DNA of 45,820 nt from Chloroflexota bacterium (GCA_012689325.1 JAAYEA010000018.1:1-45820); one strand, 5' to 3'; positions 32,692 through 44,616 are shown, counted from the first letter of the stretch. Notes: generated by a model from the letters alone, not told the origin. A program made the numbers and translations.

Positions 32692-33650
32692 GATATCCTC
32701 CCCGCACTCTTGAGCCCCGAGCGCATGACCTGCTCGTAGGTGCGCAGACGCGGCGCCCGCATGGAACGCTTGTGGCCGATCAGCCACTTGAGCCCCTCGC
32801 GGAGCCATTGGTAAGCGTAGGTGCCCAACAGGAACCAGCGCAGCGCCTCGCCCGCCGCGGCGCCATGGTGCTTGCGGAAAAAGTGGACCTTGCTGCTTTG
32901 AAAATAGATGTGCTGCGCCGCCACCACCTGGGAGCTGCTCTGGCCGCCATGGTGGATCACCTGCGCGGCAGGCAGGTAGGCCACGCGCCAGCCCGCGCCC
33001 TTGATGCGATAGGCCCAGTCCAGTTCTTCCGAGTACATGAACAGCGCCTCGTCCAGCAGCCCGACGCCGGCAAAGGCCTCCCGCCGCACGAGAAAGCAGG
33101 CGCCGGTGACCCAATCCACTTCTTGGGTCTCGTCGTCGGAGCGATCGCTCACATAGTATCGGCGCAGCAGGGGATGCTTGGGAAACCACTGCTGCAAGAC
33201 CGTGCTTTCGATAAAGGCGGTGGCCAGCGTGGGAAAGCGCCGTCGGGAAGGCTGCACGCTGCCATCGGGGTTCAGCAGCTTGGGGCCGACAATGCCCACC
33301 TCCGGGTGAGCGCGCAGATACTCCCACAGCGCCGCCAACGCCCCGCCCACCACCTCGGTATCCGGGTTCAGCAGCAGGATGTGCTGGCCGCGGCTGCGGC
33401 GGATGCCCAGGTTGTTGGCGCGGACAAAGCCGATGTTCTCGTCCTGAGCCAAGAGCAGCGCTTGCGGATAGCGCTCCCGGACCATCTCGGCGCTGCCATC
33501 CGCCGAGGCGCTATCCACCACGATCACCTCGCCGGCCAGGGGCGCCGCAGCCAAGCTCGCGTACACGGAGCGCAGGCACGCCTCCAGCAGCGTCCTGACG
33601 TTCCAACTCACGACGACGATGGACAGGTCCATCGCGGCCTCACTGGCCAC
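32688..33650 (-). CDS. GT2-family glycosyltransferase (rhamnosyltransferase-like)
   Basis: About 320 residues. The start may be the GTG at 33650, three bases after the tatD stop, or the ATG at 33632; neither has a strong ribosome site. LSIVVVSWNVRTLLEACLRS is the GT-A start. VDSASADGSAEMV (~45-57), NIGFVRANNLGI (~71-82) and LLLNPDTEV (~91-99, DxD-like metal site) form the nucleotide-sugar site. VTGACFLVRREAF and FMYSEELDWAYRIKGAGW (~206-223, catalytic base region) complete it. This subgroup includes many rhamnosyltransferases of surface polysaccharide clusters. It is presumably at the inner membrane face. Confidence 0.85.
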   Translation of the reverse strand: MASEAAMDLSIVVVSWNVRTLLEACLRSVYASLAAAPLAGEVIVVDSASADGSAEMVRERYPQALLLAQDENIGFVRANNLGIRRSRGQHILLLNPDTEVVGGALAALWEYLRAHPEVGIVGPKLLNPDGSVQPSRRRFPTLATAFIESTVLQQWFPKHPLLRRYYVSDRSDDETQEVDWVTGACFLVRREAFAGVGLLDEALFMYSEELDWAYRIKGAGWRVAYLPAAQVIHHGGQSSSQVVAAQHIYFQSSKVHFFRKHHGAAAGEALRWFLLGTYAYQWLREGLKWLIGHKRSMRAPRLRTYEQVMRSGLKSAGRIS

Positions 33651-33653
33651 GTC

Positions 33654-34451
33654 CTATACCTCCAGCCCGAACAGGCGCGCGGCGTTGGCTGACGTAACGG
33701 AGGCGATCCAGGCCAGGCTCACCTCCTTGATCTCGGCGATGCGCTGGGCGATCAGGGGCACATAGGCGGGCTCGTTGCGGCGCCCTCGATGGGGATGCGG
33801 CGTCAGGTAGGGGCAATCCGTTTCGAGCAACAGCCGATCGGCGGGGAGTTGGCGCACCAACTCGACCAGGCGGCGCGCGTTGTTAAAGGTCACCGGCCCG
33901 TCCACGCCGATATAAAAGCCCAAGTCCAGCACCCGCCGAGCCAGCGCCAGGTCGCCCGCAAAGCAATGCATCACGCCCGCGCGCGACGCCCCGCCGCGGG
34001 CCCACTCGCTCAGCAACCCCACCGTCTCGTCGTGCGCCTCGCGGTCATGGATCACCACCGGCTTGCCCAGCGACGCGGCCAGGTCGAGCTGCGCCGCAAA
34101 GGCCTCCCGCTGCTGGGGGCGCGGTGAGAGGTCCCGGTAATAGTCCAGGCCGATCTCGCCGATGGCCACGACGCGCGGGTGCTGGGCCAGCCGCCGCAGC
34201 TCGTCCAGCGCGCCCCGGTCCACCGTGGCGGCGTCATGAGGATGCACCCCCACCGTCGCATAGAGGCCAGGGCTGCCTTCGGCCAGCTTGACCGAAGCCC
34301 GGCTGGAGGCCAGGTCCGCCCCGATATTGATGATCGTCGTCACGCCGGCCCCCATGGCGCGCTGGATCACCTCTAGCTGGTCCGCCTGGTATTTGCGATC
34401 ATCCAGGTGGGCGTGGGTATCCACCCATCGTAAGTCGGCGCGCTCGGTCAT
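33654..34451 (-). CDS. tatD: TatD-family metal-dependent deoxyribonuclease
   Basis: 265 residues, normal for TatD. The amidohydrolase-fold metal residues are all visible: WVDTHAHLDD (9-18, His-x-His), AIGEIGLDYYRD (~95-106, Glu), VVIHDREAHDE (~130-140, His), VMHCFAGD (~157-164, His) and LLLETDCPYLTP (~206-217, Asp). TatD enzymes are 3'-5' exonucleases of DNA repair and turnover, working in the cytoplasm. The ATG overlaps the phosphohexomutase stop (ATGA). Its place inside a polysaccharide operon has no obvious functional link. Confidence 0.88.
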   Translation of the reverse strand: MTERADLRWVDTHAHLDDRKYQADQLEVIQRAMGAGVTTIINIGADLASSRASVKLAEGSPGLYATVGVHPHDAATVDRGALDELRRLAQHPRVVAIGEIGLDYYRDLSPRPQQREAFAAQLDLAASLGKPVVIHDREAHDETVGLLSEWARGGASRAGVMHCFAGDLALARRVLDLGFYIGVDGPVTFNNARRLVELVRQLPADRLLLETDCPYLTPHPHRGRRNEPAYVPLIAQRIAEIKEVSLAWIASVTSANAARLFGLEV

Positions 34452-35881
34452 GCCAATCCCGCGAGTCGTTTCCCGGCCTGCAGGATATCCTGCACCTTGT
34501 CCAGATGCGTCGTCTCGGTATAGACGCGGATGATCGGCTCCGTGCCGGAAAAGCGCACCAGCAGCCAGCCGCCGTCCTCCATGTTGAACTTGAAGCCGCC
34601 TTCGGTATCGCGCCCAATGACCTTGATGCCCGCCACCTCGGCGGGGCGCGCCTGTTCCATGCGGGAAACCACCTTCACGCGCTGCTCCGCGGGGAAGGTG
34701 ATGTCCAGCCGGTCGTAATAGTGGCCGCCCACCTGGTCATAGAGGTGCGTGACCAGCTCGGAGGGCTTTTTGCCCAGCTTGACCATCATGTCCAGCAGGA
34801 AAAGCCCCGCCACGATGCCATCGCGCTCCGGCAGGTGGCCTTGGAAAGCAAAGCCGCCGCTCTCCTCGCCGCCGAACAGGGCGTCCACCGCCAGCATCTT
34901 GGGGCCAACGAACTTGAAGCCCACCTGCGTCTCATAGACCGGCAGGCCATAGAGCTTGGCCAGCTTGTCGGCCATGACCGTGGTGGTAATGGTCTTGACC
35001 ACGGGGCCGCGCCGCTTGCAGACCTCCAGCAGATAGAGCAGCAAGAGCGCATAGACTTGGAGCTGGTTGATGAAAACCCCGTTCTCGTCCATAAAGCCCA
35101 CGCGGTCGGCATCGCCGTCATTGGCGAGACCGGCGTCGGCATGGTGCTCGGCGATGGCCCGCTGCAAGGCGGTCAGGTTGCGCTCGATGGGCTCGGGGTT
35201 GTGCATGCCGGGGAAGAGGGGGTTGCGCACGTTGTTGATCTCGATAATGCGCGTCTTGCCGCCCGCCAACAGGGTGGGGAAATAGCCGATGCCCGCACCG
35301 AACATGGCGTCCACCACCACGTTCAGCCCGGCGTCCTTGATCGCCTGCAAATCCACCAGGGAGGCCACCTGCTTGAGGTAGGGCGTCACCGCGTCGATCA
35401 TGACGATGGACCCCTGGGCCAGGCCCTGCTCCAAGGGCACGCGCTTGATCTCAATGCCCTTGGTCTGGGCATCCTCGAGATAGGCCTCCACCTTGGCCGT
35501 GATCTCGGGCGAGGCCGCGCCGGCGTACTCGGGGCGATACTTGAAGCCGTTCCAGATGCCCGGGTTGTGGCTGGCCGTGATGATGATGCCGCCCGCGGCC
35601 TTGTGCGTCAAGATGGCAAAGGAGGTCGTCGGGGTCGGGATGGTCCGGTCCGATAGGTAGGCGACGATGCCATTGCCCGCAAAGACCTCGGCCACCGCGG
35701 CCGCAAAGCTCTCCGACTGGAAGCGTGTATCGTAGCCGATCACCATGCCACGCCCGGCCATGCCGGTGCTCTTGACGTATTCGGCCACCGCCTGGGCGCA
35801 GAGGCGCACGTTATCGAAGGTATAGTCTTCGGCGATGATCCCGCGCCAGCCGTCGGTCCCAAACTTGATCTGTGTTGCCAT
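34448..35881 (-). CDS. phosphoglucomutase/phosphomannomutase
   Basis: 477 residues from the ATG at 35881, 4 bases after GGGGAGG; the open frame beyond to 36457 lies over gmd. FGTDGWRG (7-14) begins domain 1. The phosphoserine loop is TASHNPGIWNGFKY (~99-112), the magnesium loop DGDADRVGF (~245-253), the sugar loop GEESGGFAF (~335-343) and the phosphate loop RFSGTEPIIRVYTE (~445-458). It interconverts hexose-6-phosphate and hexose-1-phosphate. With Gmd next door, supply of mannose-1-phosphate for GDP-mannose is the likely job, though a glucose or glucosamine form cannot be excluded. Confidence 0.88.
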   Translation of the reverse strand: MATQIKFGTDGWRGIIAEDYTFDNVRLCAQAVAEYVKSTGMAGRGMVIGYDTRFQSESFAAAVAEVFAGNGIVAYLSDRTIPTPTTSFAILTHKAAGGIIITASHNPGIWNGFKYRPEYAGAASPEITAKVEAYLEDAQTKGIEIKRVPLEQGLAQGSIVMIDAVTPYLKQVASLVDLQAIKDAGLNVVVDAMFGAGIGYFPTLLAGGKTRIIEINNVRNPLFPGMHNPEPIERNLTALQRAIAEHHADAGLANDGDADRVGFMDENGVFINQLQVYALLLLYLLEVCKRRGPVVKTITTTVMADKLAKLYGLPVYETQVGFKFVGPKMLAVDALFGGEESGGFAFQGHLPERDGIVAGLFLLDMMVKLGKKPSELVTHLYDQVGGHYYDRLDITFPAEQRVKVVSRMEQARPAEVAGIKVIGRDTEGGFKFNMEDGGWLLVRFSGTEPIIRVYTETTHLDKVQDILQAGKRLAGLA

Positions 35882-35928
35882 CTTGCCTCCCCTTTGAGCG
35901 AACGTTTCAGACGCCAGTCCCCACCGCC

Positions 35929-36999
<1,071 letters not shown>

Positions 37000-37050
37000 T
37001 CAAACAACATATACCGGGGCAACGCCGTGTTGGCGTCCCGATGCGATTTC

Positions 37051-38130
37051 CTAGAACGGATAATAGCGCGCGGCGGTGTCGAACAGGGCCAGGATATTCT
37101 CCGGCGGAGTGCCCGCCTGGATGGCGTGGGATGGCCCCAAGATGTAGCCGCCGCCCTGGCCCAAGATGGCGACGCGTTCCTCGACCTCTCGCCGCACATC
37201 CTCCGGGCTGCCGTAGGGGAGCGTCTTTTGCACGCTGACCCCGCCCTCGAAGCAAAGGCGATCGCCGAAGTCCTTCTTTAGCGCCACCGGGTCCATGCCC
37301 CGCGCGTCGAACTGGAGCGCTTGCAGCACATCGATGCCCATCTCGATGAGCCCCGGCGCCGCCTCCATCACGGCGCCGTCGCTGTGATAGATGACCTTGG
37401 CCCCGAGCTCGTGGATCACCTGGTTCAGCCTGGCGTGGCAGGGCTTCAGACAACGCTCCCACATGGGCAGCGACATGAGCAGCCCGTTCTGGCCGCCAAT
37501 GTCGTCGGCGGTAAAGACCAGGTCCACCTCGCCCCGAGCCGCCTCCAGCATACGCCGGAAATGGTCTATATAAAAGGCAGTCACCCGCTCCAGGATGCCC
37601 TGCGCCAGGTCGGGATGCAGCGCCAGATCCTCGAACATGCGCTCGAACCCGCGCATGTACCAGGAGCTCTCGAAAATGTTGCCGTTGGTCACCATGATGC
37701 AGCGCTCGCCCTGGGCCTGCGCAGCGGCGATGCGCTCCGGGAGCACAGCATAGTCGAACCAGGCCGTGCTGGGCCAGCGATGCGTTGCCAGATCGGCCGC
37801 GTCACGGGCCTCGGCCAAGGGATAGTGCGCGATCTCGTCGTAACTCCCCTCGCCATAGCTCACCGCGGCCCGCCGAACGCCCCAGATGTCCTCGCCGGGC
37901 GCCAGCGGCGGCCCGATGTAGCGCGGCCCCACCTGGACGATGTCGATCAGCGGGTCCAGGTACTCGCGCACGGTCAGCCCGCGCTCCCGGCCGAGATGGG
38001 CCTCCAGCGCGCGATAAGCAGGCGGATTGATTCCCGCGCAGACCATGGCGATGGGAATGCGATCCGTTTCCTGATGCGCCAGGGCCAGGCGCACGCGCTG
38101 CCGGCTCGTCAGAACCTCTCGAAGACCCAT
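37051..38130 (-). CDS. URO-D-family protein inside the GDP-deoxysugar cluster, not HemE
   Basis: 359 residues of the uroporphyrinogen-decarboxylase superfamily. RVRLALAHQETDRIPIAMVC (12-31) is a superfamily N-terminus without the porphyrin-binding RQAGR. VDLVFTADDIGGQNGLLMS (~202-220), AKVIYHSDGAVMEAAPGLIE (~246-265), LCFEGGVSVQKTLPYG (~293-308) and the GGYILGPSHAI end (~328-338) outline the barrel. At the place where zinc methyltransferases carry His-x-Cys it has His-Ser-Asp. It is therefore neither HemE nor a standard corrinoid methyltransferase. It lies 15 bases after the reductase gene and 60 bases before gmd on the same strand. Function unknown. Confidence 0.8.
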   Translation of the reverse strand: MGLREVLTSRQRVRLALAHQETDRIPIAMVCAGINPPAYRALEAHLGRERGLTVREYLDPLIDIVQVGPRYIGPPLAPGEDIWGVRRAAVSYGEGSYDEIAHYPLAEARDAADLATHRWPSTAWFDYAVLPERIAAAQAQGERCIMVTNGNIFESSWYMRGFERMFEDLALHPDLAQGILERVTAFYIDHFRRMLEAARGEVDLVFTADDIGGQNGLLMSLPMWERCLKPCHARLNQVIHELGAKVIYHSDGAVMEAAPGLIEMGIDVLQALQFDARGMDPVALKKDFGDRLCFEGGVSVQKTLPYGSPEDVRREVEERVAILGQGGGYILGPSHAIQAGTPPENILALFDTAARYYPF

Positions 38131-38145
38131 CGCCGCTTCCGCTCC

Positions 38146-39102
38146 CTAGGCCGCGAGCTTGTGACGCCAGTAATCCAAGGTATCCCGCAGGCTGGTTGCC
38201 AGGGGGATCTCGGCGCGCCAGCCGGTGCGCTGGCGCAGCTTGGAGCTATCCCCCACGATCTCGGGCACGTCGGAAGGGCGCAGCCGCTCCGGGTCCTGTT
38301 CCACGCGGAAAGCGACCCTGCTCATAGCCAGCAACTGGTCCAGGATGCTCTGGACCGAGTAGGACCGCTCCGCGGCCATGTTGTACACCTGCCCGGGCTC
38401 GCCCAGCGTGAGCGCCAGGTGGTAGCCCCGCACGATATCTCGCACGTCGCTAAAGTCGCGCTGGCTTTCCAGGTTGCCGACGCTCAGCACCGGCTCCTGC
38501 AAGCCGGCCTCCGCCGCGGCGATCTGCCGGGCAAAGGCGGGGACGACGAAGGAGGGCTGCTGGCGCGGCCCGATATGGTTGAAGGGGCGCACGCGCACCA
38601 CCGGCAACCCATAGCCCAGGTAATACTGATAGCCCAACATATCCTGGCTGATCTTGCTGACAGCATAGGGGTTGTTGGGGCGCAGCGGCGTCTCCTCGTC
38701 GATGGGCAGCTCTTCCGGCCGGACCAGGCCGTACTCGTCCGCCGAGCCCACCACCAGCGTGCGAGGCATGGGGTCCAGCTCGATGAGGGCCTGAAGCAGG
38801 TTCACCTGTCCCATGATGTTGGTGATCAACGTGGGGCCGGGGTTGCGATAGGCCGCGGGGACCGAGGCCAGCGCCGCCAGATGAAAGGCGTAATCGGGCT
38901 TGGCCTGCGCCGCCGCCTCGCGGATGGAGGCCTCTTGGCTGATGTCGCCGGGGATGATGTGCAGGCGCTCCCGGGCGGGGAGATGCTCCAGGTTATCCTT
39001 CACCCAGACGTAGGCATACAGGTCCCAATCGGTGTGGGCCAGCAAATAGTCCACCAAGTGGCTGCCCGCGAAACCCGCTGCGCCTGTGATCAATGCCCGC
39101 AC
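38146..39102 (-). CDS. rmd: GDP-4-keto-6-deoxy-D-mannose reductase-like NAD(P)-sugar reductase
   Basis: 318 residues from the GTG at 39102, preceded by GGAGG. LITGAAGFAGSHLVDYLLAH (4-23) is the Rossmann motif, FHLAALASVPAAYRNPG (~73-89) the substrate loop, VVGSADEYG (~115-123) the catalytic Ser/Asp region, and YAVSKISQDMLG (~147-158) the Tyr-x-x-x-Lys pair. FNHIGPRQQPSFVVPAFARQ (~174-193) and SQRDFSDVRDIVRGYHLAL (~212-230) match GDP-4-keto-6-deoxymannose reductases. Paired with Gmd, this would make GDP-D-rhamnose. A fucose-type epimerase-reductase is less likely but not excluded. It is the first gene of the minus-strand glycan operon. Confidence 0.82.
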   Translation of the reverse strand: MRALITGAAGFAGSHLVDYLLAHTDWDLYAYVWVKDNLEHLPARERLHIIPGDISQEASIREAAAQAKPDYAFHLAALASVPAAYRNPGPTLITNIMGQVNLLQALIELDPMPRTLVVGSADEYGLVRPEELPIDEETPLRPNNPYAVSKISQDMLGYQYYLGYGLPVVRVRPFNHIGPRQQPSFVVPAFARQIAAAEAGLQEPVLSVGNLESQRDFSDVRDIVRGYHLALTLGEPGQVYNMAAERSYSVQSILDQLLAMSRVAFRVEQDPERLRPSDVPEIVGDSSKLRQRTGWRAEIPLATSLRDTLDYWRHKLAA

Positions 39103-39154
39103 GCCACCCGCCTCCCCTCGCGATTAACGCGGCATGGAATCTCCGATTCGCACC

Positions 39155-39183
39155 ATTATACCCGGACTTGGCTGCGACGCCAA
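39155..39183 (-). promoter_or_regulatory. promoter of the glycan operon
   Basis: On the minus strand, TTGGCG (39183-39178) and TATAAT (39160-39155) are separated by 17 bases, with a G-rich spacer end. Transcription would start near 39148, giving a 46-base leader before rmd. No other good promoter was seen on this strand down to 18496, so the whole set may be one transcript. Confidence 0.6.
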
Positions 39184-39205
39184 CTCTTCAGGCCTGAGCG
39201 CTTGA

Positions 39206-39226
39206 GGCATCACCGCGAGGTGTGCC
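39206..39226 (-). terminator. small hairpin after the alpha/beta-hydrolase gene
   Basis: GGCA-CACC (39206-39214, one bulged T) pairs with GGTGTGCC (39219-39226) around a GCGA tetraloop, 7 bases downstream of the hydrolase stop. There is no T-run, so termination strength is uncertain. It separates this gene from the glycan promoter. Confidence 0.4.
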
Positions 39227-39233
39227 AGGCGGT

Positions 39234-41201
39234 TCAGCGACCGGCCAGCCAATTCAGGAGCGCATCCGCATCCAGGGGCTCGGCCCGCACGGCGAGCTGG
39301 GCCGTCGCGCCCATCGCCTGGTACGCGGCGCGCGCCCAGTCGGCGGCAAAGCGTCCCGCCGTATCGGCCAGCAGCAGCGGCCGGGGCGCGACCAGCGCCG
39401 CCGCCACGGGCAATCCCCCATAGGCGCCCAGCAGCGGCGCGACAAGCTCACCCCTATAGTCCGCATCGTCGACGCCGGAGAGCGCCCGCACATCCGCCGC
39501 GACGGCGCAGCCCGTCGGGCTGAGCGCGCCGGCCAGCAGGCACCAGGGCCCCGCCCCGCGCAGGCCCAGCAGCGCCGGGTGGCGGTCCCCGCGCCCCTGC
39601 AGATAGGCCAGGCCAGTGAGGATATCCTGTACGCGCTGGCCCACCAGGGGCGCATTAAAGGTGGCCCAGAACCAGTCGTGGTCGTCGCGCGCGATGGCGC
39701 CCTCGGGCAGCGAGCCCGTCTGGAAGGGCGCCAAGGCCAGCACCCCATAGCCCTGGCTCAGCAGCGCGCGGAGCAGCGCGTTCGGCTCGCCCAGGGTGTC
39801 CAGCCACCCATCCAGCCCCGCCTCGCTAACGGCCAGGAGGGTCCGGCCAGGCTGTCCCGCCGGCAGATACTCTGTCGCCGAGATGCGGTCCGCGGCGCGC
39901 CTGCGCCCCAGCGCCAGCGTCCGCGAGCGGCCCCAGGCTGTTTCGACCATCTCGCCCGCCTCGGCGACGATCTCTTCCGGCTTGGGCGCGGCCGCGCCCA
40001 GCACGTGCTCCAGCCGCGTGCGGGTGACGCGCGCGAGCTCGTCCAGCGCGGCGGGCGCGGCAGGCCAGAGCGCCCGCAGGCGCGCTTCCGCGCCCTGGCG
40101 CAGCGCGGTCTCCAGCGCCGGGCCAGCGGGCAGCTCCTTGGGCAACGCGCCGGTCGGGAAGAGGCGCATCCGCTCGTCCGGCTCGACGGCGAACTCGCGC
40201 TCGGCGTCGCGGCCCCGCTCTTCATCGCCCAGGAACCAGCGCGCGAACCAGCGATAGACATGGGCGCGGCTATCGGCGTTATAGTTGTGCGGGGCATCGA
40301 TCTGCGCCCAGGCCAGCCGGTCATCAGCGCCATAGAGCTGATAGATGGAACGGACGGCGGGGTACTCGATGGTGGGCGTGTTCACGGTCCAATCGCCGGT
40401 GGCGGAGACCATCAACAGCGGCCGGGGCGCCGCCAGCGCGCCGATTTCGACGTTATAGGTCTGCGTGCGCAGGCCGGGGATGTTCTCGCAGACGCAGCCG
40501 CCCTGCATGTGCGCCGAGATCATGTTCACCGGCGCGGCGACCTTGATACGCGGCTCGATGGCAGTGACGATAAAGGTCTGCGTGCCGCCGCCGGAGGCGC
40601 CGGTGCAGCCGATCCGCTCCGGGTCCACCCCCTCCAAGCTCTCCAGGAAATCCACGGCGCGGATGCTGTTCCAGGTTTGCAGCGCCATGGGCGAGATGCC
40701 CCACAGCGCCCCCGCCGGCGTGGCAAAGCGGTGGGCCGGAACCTGGAGGCTGTCGTTATAGCCCACCATGTCGTAGGCAAAGGCGACCATGCCCATGCGC
40801 GCAAAGGTGATGCAGCGGGCGCGGATGGAGCCGAGCGCCTGGTGCTCCAGGCGCCCGCGCCCCCAGTGTCCGTGCGGGTTGAGGATCGCGGGGACCGGCC
40901 CCGCGGCCTGCCGAGGTCGGTAGAGATTGCCAGTGCAGAGAAAGCCCGGCCAGCTCTCAAAGGCGACGTTTTCGATGACATAGTCGTCGTATTCGAGGCG
41001 GCCCAGGACGCGAGGGTTGAGCGGGGGCTTGGCCGGGGTGGGCCACAGGCCCATCACGACGGCGATATGCTCCCGCAGCCAGGCGGCGCGCGCCTCCCAC
41101 GCTGCCAAGGTGTCATAGCTGGGAAATTGGAAATGCATCTGTCCGCTGCGCGCCGTGAGGTAACGCCCATCCACCAGCGGCAATTTCGCTTCCTGGCTCA
41201 T
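39234..41201 (-). CDS. two-domain alpha/beta hydrolase (acetyl-esterase-like)
   Basis: 655 residues from the ATG at 41201, 5 bases after GGAGG; ATGs at 41213 and 41243 lie within or before that site. Residues ~90-340 are an alpha/beta hydrolase. NPHGHWGRG (~105-113) is the oxyanion region, the nucleophile elbow is GCTGASGGGTQT (Ser at ~202), the acid is probably Asp in SATGDWT (~270), and His is in DAPHNYNADS (~303). This resembles acetyl-xylan-esterase and 'DUF-hydrolase' proteins of sugar-degrading bacteria. Residues ~430-650 form a second, weaker copy of the fold with GLRGAGPW where the serine elbow should be, so it looks catalytically dead. There is no signal peptide, so it is probably cytoplasmic. 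Confidence 0.75.
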   Translation of the reverse strand: MSQEAKLPLVDGRYLTARSGQMHFQFPSYDTLAAWEARAAWLREHIAVVMGLWPTPAKPPLNPRVLGRLEYDDYVIENVAFESWPGFLCTGNLYRPRQAAGPVPAILNPHGHWGRGRLEHQALGSIRARCITFARMGMVAFAYDMVGYNDSLQVPAHRFATPAGALWGISPMALQTWNSIRAVDFLESLEGVDPERIGCTGASGGGTQTFIVTAIEPRIKVAAPVNMISAHMQGGCVCENIPGLRTQTYNVEIGALAAPRPLLMVSATGDWTVNTPTIEYPAVRSIYQLYGADDRLAWAQIDAPHNYNADSRAHVYRWFARWFLGDEERGRDAEREFAVEPDERMRLFPTGALPKELPAGPALETALRQGAEARLRALWPAAPAALDELARVTRTRLEHVLGAAAPKPEEIVAEAGEMVETAWGRSRTLALGRRRAADRISATEYLPAGQPGRTLLAVSEAGLDGWLDTLGEPNALLRALLSQGYGVLALAPFQTGSLPEGAIARDDHDWFWATFNAPLVGQRVQDILTGLAYLQGRGDRHPALLGLRGAGPWCLLAGALSPTGCAVAADVRALSGVDDADYRGELVAPLLGAYGGLPVAAALVAPRPLLLADTAGRFAADWARAAYQAMGATAQLAVRAEPLDADALLNWLAGR

Positions 41202-41236
41202 CTCGCCCTCCATCTCGCGACATACTCTGCAGCGAA

Positions 41237-41306
41237 AATCCACCGCGGAGACGCCGAGGGCGCAGAGGAAAACTCCGCCGCACGCTCAGCGCCTCTGTGG
41301 TGGATT
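41237..41306. repeat. palindromic dispersed repeat, copy 2
   Basis: Inverted repeat with outer arms AATCCACC (41237-41244) and GGTGGATT (41299-41306). Inner arms are CGCGGAGACGC and GCGCCTCTGTGG, with mismatches, around a GC-rich centre. It belongs to the same family as 6082-6150; in translation it gives the 'HRGDAEGAE' signature. It lies between the ahcY stop (41313) and the hydrolase start (41201). As RNA it could act as a processing or termination hairpin. Confidence 0.75.
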
Positions 41307-41312
41307 CGTATT

Positions 41313-43563
<2,251 letters not shown>

Positions 43564-43578
43564 CGCAACATCCCTCAC

Positions 43579-44616
43579 TCAGTATCCATAGCGGCTGCGC
43601 ATGGCCGACGACACGCCGGCGGTCAGGGCGAAAACCTGCTCCGCCAACTCGACCGAGAGCGCGCCGGCCCCGCACGAAGGCGTGATCATGCCGCGCTTGA
43701 CCATCGCCTCCTTGGGCACGCCCTTTTCCTCCAACAGGCTCATCGCCGCCTCCAGCCGCGCCAGCAACGTCTCCACCGTCTCGGCGGCCGCCCGATCCCC
43801 GGCCGGCACGATGCCCCAGGCGAGGATGCCGCCCCGTTTGAGGAACGCATCCACCTCCTGCGCATAGTTGGCCAGCGAGGCGGCGTGGCTATAGGCATCA
43901 AGGCTGAGGATATCCACCGAAGTGGATAGCAGGATCGACCAGTCGGCGTCGCCGCAGCAATGGATGCCCTTCAGCCCCGTGATGCCCGCCAGGACCTCCT
44001 CCAGCAGGGTGACCACCTGGTCGCGGCTGATCGCCGCCACCCCGGGGCCAAAGGAGCTGAGGTGCGGCTCGTTGAGCATGATGATGGTCCGCTCGCAAAA
44101 GCGCCGCAGCCCCTGCTCCTGCCAAGCGGCCTTGAGGTACAGCAGGTGGGAGAGCGCCTCGGCCAGCAATTCGTCATAGAGGATCGGCCGCCGATTCTGG
44201 TCCACCACCGCCAGCCCCCAACTGATCGGCCCGGTCACCTGGCCCTTGAGGGCTTGCATCGGCTGCATGAAGGGCACCTGGTTCTCCAAGAGATGGAACA
44301 GTCCCTCCGCATAGTCCGGCCCGATGGCGCCATAGCCGGTATCGCCGTTGAGATAGGCGATGAAGAGCCGGTCCAGCGCCGCATCCAGGCCTTGCTCCCG
44401 GTCGATGTACAGGCGATCCCCCCGGATGACCGCGCCGGGAAACCGTTCGCTAAACTGGGCATAGGGGCTCTCGGGATAGCTCTTTCGCTCCAGTTGCGGC
44501 CACGCCGGCACGTCGGGGAAATAGGTCAGGACGGCATTCCAGGCCTCCGTCACCCGGGCGTGAGGGACGCCGCCGGTCATGGTGGCGAGCCAAGCGGGGT
44601 CGAAATCAGGGCTCAT
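43579..44616 (-). CDS. core-MetE-like methionine synthase
   Basis: 345 residues, corresponding to the C-terminal barrel of cobalamin-independent methionine synthase. Zinc ligands are visible: H219 and C221 in [10 protein letters not shown], an acid (Asp) in LSLDAYSHA (~238-246), and Cys315 in [25 protein letters not shown] (~124-137) and [11 protein letters not shown] (~178-188) are family motifs. The N-terminal domain of full-length MetE (about 400 residues) is missing, so it is a core-MetE. From memory of published work on Dehalococcoides, such proteins can take the methyl group from a methylcob(I)alamin protein instead of folate. It overlaps mtnA by 11 bases and precedes the kinase and ahcY genes. 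Confidence 0.75.
   Translation of the reverse strand: MSPDFDPAWLATMTGGVPHARVTEAWNAVLTYFPDVPAWPQLERKSYPESPYAQFSERFPGAVIRGDRLYIDREQGLDAALDRLFIAYLNGDTGYGAIGPDYAEGLFHLLENQVPFMQPMQALKGQVTGPISWGLAVVDQNRRPILYDELLAEALSHLLYLKAAWQEQGLRRFCERTIIMLNEPHLSSFGPGVAAISRDQVVTLLEEVLAGITGLKGIHCCGDADWSILLSTSVDILSLDAYSHAASLANYAQEVDAFLKRGGILAWGIVPAGDRAAAETVETLLARLEAAMSLLEEKGVPKEAMVKRGMITPSCGAGALSVELAEQVFALTAGVSSAMRSRYGY

Noticed and set aside
31450-33327. A 625-codon GT4 gene from 33327
   Set aside because: The first ~210 codons overlie the GT2 gene in another frame with no protein pattern. The GTG at 32691 has a strong ribosome site and gives a normal GT4 length.
37016-37041. Hairpin between the URO-D-like gene and gmd as a terminator
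   Set aside because: Only about five good pairs around ACGCC/GGCGT and no T-run, so I do not think it ends the operon.
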